Shown piece by piece: positions 6,544-10,463 of a DNA stretch of 10,463 nucleotides (position 1 is the stretch's first letter; the number at the start of each line of letters is the position of its first letter). Under the pieces are notes generated by a model. It saw only the letters and a program-made list of their open reading frames with translations, made no database searches and was not told where the DNA came from. The DNA lies in the NCBI GenBank assembly GCA_016194825.1, contig JACQAR010000028.1:1-10463 (forward strand), written 5' to 3'. The translations under genes were made by a program, and so were the position numbers. The stretch is from Chlamydiia bacterium. Lineage in GTDB: Bacteria; Chlamydiota; Chlamydiia; Chlamydiales; SM23-39.

Positions 6544-6610
6544 GCCACGAAGCGTGGCTAACGATAAACGCTGCGAGGCGCAGCTAACGATACAATGTCG
6601 GGGAAGCCCC
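6544..6610. repeat. 26-bp tandem hairpin repeat with TAACGATA spacers, plus a third diverged hairpin
   Basis: Unit one is the hairpin GCCACG-AAG-CGTGGC (6544-6558) followed by TAACGATA (6559-6566). Unit two is the hairpin GCTGCG-AGG-CGCAGC (6570-6584) followed by TAACGATA (6585-6592). The period is exactly 26 bases. The two hairpins differ at two stem positions, and both changes are compensated on the other arm (C-G to T-A, A-T to G-C). A shorter hairpin, GGGG-AAG-CCCC (6600-6610), follows at nearly the same spacing. No T-tract follows any stem. Confidence 0.75.
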
Positions 6611-6668
6611 AAACCCCCGATTATAATTTTTGGAGTGATACAACATACTGTAATTAATAACCTTTATT

Positions 6669-6724
6669 ATAACATCTCATATGTTATCATTCAGAGTCAC
6701 TGTTAACAGATTAAATGCTAGCAT
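6669..6724. promoter_or_regulatory. AT-rich cluster of three palindromes (operator-like)
   Basis: ATAACAT (6669-6675) pairs with ATGTTAT (6681-6687) over a five-base loop. CTGTTAACAG (6700-6709) and ATGCTAGCAT (6715-6724) are perfect ten-base palindromes fifteen bases apart. All lie in a strongly AT-rich stretch about 320-380 bases before lysS. Palindromes of this size are typical of dimeric repressor sites but also arise by chance in AT-rich DNA. No target gene is evident. Confidence 0.35.
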
Positions 6725-6788
6725 ATTACAAATAGTGGTGCAATTCCGGTTAAGTTAGTGGGATCCAAAAGTTGGTTTTCTTCCGTTT

Positions 6789-6939
6789 TTCTCTGCGTCC
6801 TCTCTACTCTCTGCCACGCGCGTCAGCGCGCTCTGCGCTGATGAATTTTATCAGTCTGTGTAGGCAAATGCGGCTCGAAATGATATCAGCGCAGAGCCCG
6901 CGAAACGCGGGTAGCAGAGGCTAGAGAGATCGCAGAGAA
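6789..6939. repeat. Imperfect foldback (MITE/REP-like) element with ~55-bp inverted arms
   Basis: The left arm (6789-6842) and the reverse complement of the right arm (6885-6939) agree at 45 of 55 aligned positions with one gap, counted by hand. Both outer ends are identical over nine bases (TTCTCTGCG) and both inner ends over twelve (CTCTGCGCTGAT). Each arm carries its own small palindrome at the same place: GCGCG/CGCGC (6818-6831) on the left and CCCGCG-AAA-CGCGGG (6897-6911) on the right. A 42-base loop separates the arms. No transposase is encoded. It resembles a non-autonomous foldback element or a complex bacterial interspersed repeat. Confidence 0.75.
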
Positions 6940-7047
6940 GAGTTACGGTTAGTGAGTTTATGATTAAAAATTATCCTACCTTTTTTTGCACTGTTATTAC
7001 AAATATTCCATAGACAAAAACCCGACCCAAGGGTACCATGATTGTTT

Positions 7048-8622
7048 ATGAATGCCCTTTCTGCTCCTGAATATCATGCCCATGAAGAGTTCCAAAACCG
7101 AAGCCGCAAACTCGCAGAAATCCGCACGTTAGGCATTGACCCTTTCCCTCATAAGTATGTCCAAACCCAAAAAGCGTCAGAAATCACCCTGCTCGCCGAA
7201 AAAGAAGAGGGGCACTTTGATGGGGCAGCAGCAGGCAAAACCCCCCATGTTTTCGCTTCAGGACGCCTCGTCCTCTTCCGGGCCATGGGAAAAAACGCCT
7301 TTGCCCAGATCCAAGATGAGACAGGACGCATCCAAGTGATGTTCAACCGCGACCTCACGGAAGTGAAGGGTCTGCAGCCAACTGAAGAGCTCACCGCGAT
7401 GAAATTCATCGAGAAAAAACTCGATCTCGGCGATATCATCGGCATTGAAGGACACTTTTTCAAGACCCAGAGGGGAGAGCCAACCATCTTTGTGAAAAAG
7501 ATGACGCTGCTCGCCAAGTCCTTACTCCCATTGCCCGACAAACACAGTGGACTGGCCGATAAAGGCATCCGCTATCGGAAGCGTTGGCTCGATCTCATCA
7601 CGCATCCTGAATCTTTAGAACGATTCCGGAAACGTTCCCGCATTTTACTGTCGCTGCGCAATTACTTTGAAGCAGCAGGCTTTGAAGAAGTAGAAACAGC
7701 GGTTGTGCAAAATACCTACGGCGGCGCTGAAGCAAAACCCTTTACCACCCACTTACACGCCCTCGATCAGGAGATGTATCTGCGCATCTCGCTAGAAATT
7801 TCGCTGAAAAAACTGATCATTGGCGGCATGCAGCGCGTCTATGAGATCGGCAAAGTGTTCCGCAATGAAGGCATCGACCGGACTCACAATCCCGAATTCA
7901 CCATGCTGGAAGCTTATGCTGCAGGATGGGACTACAACGACATGATGCAATTCACCGAGGGACTCTTTGAATCCATTGCCTTAGAGCTGTACGGCGATAC
8001 CAAAATCCGCGTGATGCCAGAAGGAGAGGCCACCGCCCATGTGATCGAGCTGAAAGCGCCCTGGAAACGTCTTTCCATGAAAGACGCCATACGCACCTAT
8101 GCTCATCTCGACATCGAAAAAATGTCAGAGGACGAAATGAAACATCTCCTCCTCAAACAGGTCCACCTCGATCCAAAAAAAATACACAGCGCCACTCGCG
8201 GGGCTCTGATCGCGCTCCTATTCGGAGAATTGGTAGAACCCCATCTGATCCAACCCCACCACATCATCGACCATCCGATCGAGACGACCCCCCTCTGCAA
8301 ACCCCACCGCAATCCCATTTTACGCGAAGAGGGGCTGGTCGAGCGCTTTGAGAGCTTCATCTGCGGTCGAGAAATCTGCAACTCCTATACTGAGCTCAAC
8401 GATCCGGAGCTGCAGCGAACACTGCTATTAAAACAGGTGGAAAAAAGAGAAGCGGGAGACCAAGAAGCGCATCCGCTCGATGAAGAGTTCATCGAGGCCA
8501 TGTGCCAAGGAATGCCACCCACCGGAGGAGTTGGCATTGGGATCGATCGCCTCGTCATGCTTTTGACGAATGCTGACTCGATCCGCGATGTGCTTTTCTT
8601 CCCACTTACTCGCCCAGAATAA
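7048..8622 (+). CDS. lysS: Lysyl-tRNA synthetase, class II
   Basis: Charges tRNA-Lys with lysine in the cytoplasm, using ATP. The 524-residue protein has the N-terminal OB-fold anticodon-binding domain (about 50-160, including RLVLFRAMGKNAFAQIQD), then the class II catalytic core. Motif 1 starts at about residue 193 (FRKRSRILLSLRNYFEAAGF). Motif 2 is VFRNEGIDRTHNPEFTMLE (270-288), and motif 3 is GGVGIGIDRLVML (493-505). Length and order are typical for bacterial LysS. The start is uncertain: ATG 7048 is preferred, but AAGGG (7029-7033) is better spaced for an in-frame TTG at 7042, which would add two residues. The VOC-family gene follows after 12 bases, so the two are probably co-transcribed. 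I recall lysS as CT781 in Chlamydia trachomatis, next to cysS, as seen here. Confidence 0.97.
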   Translation: MNALSAPEYHAHEEFQNRSRKLAEIRTLGIDPFPHKYVQTQKASEITLLAEKEEGHFDGAAAGKTPHVFASGRLVLFRAMGKNAFAQIQDETGRIQVMFNRDLTEVKGLQPTEELTAMKFIEKKLDLGDIIGIEGHFFKTQRGEPTIFVKKMTLLAKSLLPLPDKHSGLADKGIRYRKRWLDLITHPESLERFRKRSRILLSLRNYFEAAGFEEVETAVVQNTYGGAEAKPFTTHLHALDQEMYLRISLEISLKKLIIGGMQRVYEIGKVFRNEGIDRTHNPEFTMLEAYAAGWDYNDMMQFTEGLFESIALELYGDTKIRVMPEGEATAHVIELKAPWKRLSMKDAIRTYAHLDIEKMSEDEMKHLLLKQVHLDPKKIHSATRGALIALLFGELVEPHLIQPHHIIDHPIETTPLCKPHRNPILREEGLVERFESFICGREICNSYTELNDPELQRTLLLKQVEKREAGDQEAHPLDEEFIEAMCQGMPPTGGVGIGIDRLVMLLTNADSIRDVLFFPLTRPE

Positions 8623-8634
8623 GGATAGGTTCGT

Positions 8635-9030
8635 ATGAAAATCAAAGAAATCGGTCTTGCTTGGATCGTCGTTAAAAACCTCAAAGAAGCCATCCGTTAC
8701 TACACGGAAGTCGTCGGATTGAAACTAGCTGAGCACAACGAAGAGTATGGCTGGGCAGAGTTAGAGGGTTATGCCGGTGGCCTACGCCTCGGCATCGCGC
8801 AAGAAAGTCCCCAAGAAACAGTGAAAGCGGGACAAAATGCGGTGATTACCTTCACCGTCTCTCAGCTTGAAAAATCCAAGGCAGAGATGCTGCAAAAAGG
8901 GGCTAAATGTGAAGGGGAGATGTTGGAAGTACCCGGTCACGTAAAAATGCAGACGATGGTCGATCCCGATGGGAATCGCTTCCAGATCTGTGAAATGCTG
9001 ACCCACGCCCATTCTTGCGGCTGCTGCTAA
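8635..9030 (+). CDS. VOC-superfamily (glyoxalase/bleomycin-resistance fold) protein with a Cys-rich tail
   Basis: A 131-residue protein with the vicinal-oxygen-chelate fold: a first beta-alpha-beta unit (LAWIVVKNLKEAIRYYTEVV, 8-27, then GLKL), a second one (VITFTVSQLEKSKAEMLQKG), and the signature VDPDGNRFQICE (109-120). In metal-dependent members a histidine sits in the first strand. Here that position is hydrophobic (Leu8/Ala9), and the matching place in the second half (ITFTV) also lacks one, so glyoxalase I activity is doubtful. Glu120 at the usual C-terminal ligand place is kept. The protein ends in HAHSCGCC, with three cysteines and two histidines in the last eight residues. This is unusual and could bind metal or react with thiols. 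AAGGA (8621-8625) overlaps the lysS stop codon and serves as the ribosome site. It is co-transcribed with lysS. The substrate is unknown. Confidence 0.88.
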   Translation: MKIKEIGLAWIVVKNLKEAIRYYTEVVGLKLAEHNEEYGWAELEGYAGGLRLGIAQESPQETVKAGQNAVITFTVSQLEKSKAEMLQKGAKCEGEMLEVPGHVKMQTMVDPDGNRFQICEMLTHAHSCGCC

Positions 9031-9045
9031 TACCATACAAGCTAC

Positions 9046-9089
9046 ACCACAGAGGAGCATTTTTTCTCTGTGGTTTCGATCTCTGTGGT
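9046..9089. terminator. Hairpin between convergent genes, possible bidirectional terminator
   Basis: ACCACAGAG (9046-9054) is the exact reverse complement of CTCTGTGGT at 9066-9074. The latter is duplicated at 9081-9089, so the left arm can pair with either copy. The loop holds a run of T residues, but no T-tract follows the stem on either strand. It sits in the 60 bases between the stop codons of the VOC gene and cysS, where a terminator is expected. Confidence 0.55.
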
Positions 9090-9090
9090 A

Positions 9091-10463
9091 TTAACCCGGC
9101 ATGCAAATAGGGGTATCTTCGATGAGATAGCCCCGCGCAGCGATGGCATCGCGCATTTCGTCGCTGACTCGGAAGTTTTTCTCCTGACGCGCCTTCTCCC
9201 GTTTCCTCAAAAACTCCAGGAGTTCGTCCGGTACCTCTTCTCCGTGTTTATGCAGAGGCAAAACAGCCAGAACCTGGTTCCATTTCTTCAAAAGCTCCAG
9301 CACCTCTATCGCCTCATTGCTACCGAGTTTTTGCCCGTCAGCCAAGCCGTTGCATTCCCGAATTAAATCGAAAAGAGCCGCAAGCGCTGCCGAGATATTG
9401 ATATCATCGGCTAAAGCCGCCTCAAAACGTTCGGCTGCCGTCTGGAGCAACAAACCAGCCGCTCTCCCCTCTTTTTTTGCCCTTTCTATCTCGCGCATGC
9501 GGACCACAAAGGCATCGATCCTTTGCAAACTCGAGCGCGCCGCATCGAGGCTGGCCATCGTGAAGTTGAGCTGCTGCCGATAGTGGCAGGAGAGAAGTAA
9601 ATAGCGCACTTCCTCTCCACTATATCCTTTCTTGAGTAGATCGCGCAGCGTGTAGAAGTTGCCCAAACTCTTCGACATCTTTTTGTGATCGACTAAAAGA
9701 TGCTCCACATGCACCCAATGCCGGGCAAAAGCATGACCTGTGCATCCTTCCGACTGCGCAATCTCATTTTCATGGTGCGGAAACATATTATCGACTCCCC
9801 CGCAGTGGATGTCGATCGTCTCTCCTAATAATTCCATGGCCATTGCAGAACACTCAATATGCCAACCAGGACGCCCAGGGCCAAAAGGGCTCTCCCAAAA
9901 GATCTTTCCATCGCGCTCTGGATCATACGCCTTCCAAAGAACAAAATCGGAAATATTGTCCTTGTCGTACTCATCGGCTAAGTTATCCCCCGAAGCATTG
10001 ATTTGCAGCTCGTCGAGATGCAGATGAGACAACCGTCCATAACGGGGAAAATGGCGGATCGAAAAATAGATACTTCCATCGGGACTTCTATAGGCTATCT
10101 TCTTGTCCAATAACCGCTCGATCAAGCGAATCATATGAGGAATGTAGTCGGTAGCTGCAGGATAGTGTTCTACTGGCTCGATCGAGAGCTTCTTCAGATC
10201 TTCAAAAAAGGCGATCCGAAACGGCTCTGTATACTCGTGCAATGAAATCCCCTTGGCAATCGCCCCTCGGATCGTCTTATCATCCACATCGGTGAGGTTC
10301 ATCGCCTGCTCTACCGTAAATCCGAAGAATTGGAGCGTTCTTCTCAAAACATCTTCAAATACATAGGTCCTAAAATTTCCTATGTGGGCAAAATCATAGA
10401 TCGTAGGGCCGCAGGTATACATGAGCAGCTTTTTCCCATGCAGCGCGGTGATGGTTTCTTTGG
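9091..10463 (-). CDS. cysS: Cysteinyl-tRNA synthetase, class I (5' end beyond the window)
   Basis: Charges tRNA-Cys with cysteine in the cytoplasm, using ATP. The frame is open to the window edge. Before the internal Met at 10422 the sequence reads KETITALHGKKLL, the normal CysRS lead-in to MYTCGPT, so the true start lies outside and roughly 15-20 residues are missing. Counting from that Met, the features are HIGN (13-16), the KMSKS loop (248-252), and the zinc ligands Cys4, Cys191, His216 and Glu220. The last three have the same spacing as E. coli Cys209, His234 and Glu238. The C-terminal helical domain ends in GYLIEDTPICMPG. The gene converges with lysS and the VOC gene. Its neighbour relation to lysS fits Chlamydia (I recall CT782). 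No regulation is visible because the promoter is not included. Confidence 0.97.
   Translation of the reverse strand, partial: KETITALHGKKLLMYTCGPTIYDFAHIGNFRTYVFEDVLRRTLQFFGFTVEQAMNLTDVDDKTIRGAIAKGISLHEYTEPFRIAFFEDLKKLSIEPVEHYPAATDYIPHMIRLIERLLDKKIAYRSPDGSIYFSIRHFPRYGRLSHLHLDELQINASGDNLADEYDKDNISDFVLWKAYDPERDGKIFWESPFGPGRPGWHIECSAMAMELLGETIDIHCGGVDNMFPHHENEIAQSEGCTGHAFARHWVHVEHLLVDHKKMSKSLGNFYTLRDLLKKGYSGEEVRYLLLSCHYRQQLNFTMASLDAARSSLQRIDAFVVRMREIERAKKEGRAAGLLLQTAAERFEAALADDINISAALAALFDLIRECNGLADGQKLGSNEAIEVLELLKKWNQVLAVLPLHKHGEEVPDELLEFLRKREKARQEKNFRVSDEMRDAIAARGYLIEDTPICMPG

Larger units (their letters stand above)
6309..7047. other. Gene-free, repeat-rich spacer upstream of lysS
   Basis: About 740 bases without a credible protein gene or tRNA. 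In order it holds a terminator, a short ATCGTT repeat, small stems (TGATC/GATCA at 6454-6468; CAAGACT/AGTCTTG at 6470-6490), a tandem hairpin repeat, an AT-rich palindrome cluster, and a long foldback. The heptamer GTTAGTG occurs as a direct repeat at 6754-6760 and 6948-6954 on either side of the foldback. The only open frame of note (6488-6706) reads straight through the hairpin repeats and looks non-coding. I found no convincing promoter for lysS, although it must lie in the last ~110 bases. Confidence 0.7.

Noticed and set aside
6423..6610. CRISPR-like array
   Set aside because: The repeats are too short, spacers are 2-3 bases or repeat-like themselves, and no cas gene is present.
6488..6706. 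72-codon plus-strand open frame in the repeat spacer
   Set aside because: It reads through the hairpin repeats and AT-rich palindromes, has no ribosome site and gives no recognisable protein pattern.
6940..7047. T-box or other riboswitch before lysS
   Set aside because: No T-box consensus, stem I-like structure or terminator/antiterminator pair could be seen in the leader.
6309..7047. tRNA or rRNA gene in the spacer
   Set aside because: No cloverleaf with T-arm GTTCRA and acceptor pairing was found. The structures seen are simple hairpins.

Overview
The window looks like a chromosomal segment of a chlamydia-like bacterium (phylum Chlamydiae, probably outside the genus Chlamydia). The main reason is gene order. 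priA, a few accessory genes, lysS, and a cysS on the opposite strand match the block that I recall as CT778 (priA), CT781 (lysS) and CT782 (cysS) in Chlamydia trachomatis. A small outer-membrane barrel and a kinase-like, effector-type protein also fit. Base composition is near 50% G+C by eye, with local AT-rich patches. The assignment comes from memory of that order and needs a database search.

Layout. Positions 1-196 hold a pair of GC-rich hairpins and a leader. Positions 197-3845 are a tight operon of three overlapping genes: an unrecognised helical protein (197-949), a proline-rich-linker protein with a C-terminus that faintly resembles the DNA polymerase III psi subunit HolD (916-1683), and PriA, the replication-restart helicase (1659-3845). 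The last ~150 bases of priA fall abruptly to about 24% G+C.

Positions 3860-6308 are an accessory block: a putative protein-kinase-fold protein with a low-complexity, duplicated N-terminus (3860-5137), a small DUF378-type membrane protein on the minus strand (5176-5379), and a signal-peptide-bearing beta-barrel protein (5538-6308) closed by a strong intrinsic terminator.

Positions 6309-7047 are about 740 bases without a credible gene but full of structure: an ATCGTT mini-repeat, a 26-bp tandem hairpin repeat with compensatory stem changes, an AT-rich stretch with three palindromes, and a ~150-bp imperfect foldback element. Positions 7048-10463 return to housekeeping genes: lysS, a VOC/glyoxalase-fold gene 12 bases downstream, a hairpin between convergent genes, and cysS on the minus strand, whose 5' end runs off the window.

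How the genes relate. The first operon may group replication functions (PriA with a possible replisome-associated partner). The two aminoacyl-tRNA synthetases are housekeeping. The middle block, bounded by the composition break and the repeat-rich spacer, is the most likely place for lineage-specific, host-interaction functions. The putative kinase with all its catalytic positions intact is the most interesting protein here, and the repeat spacer is the most interesting non-coding region.
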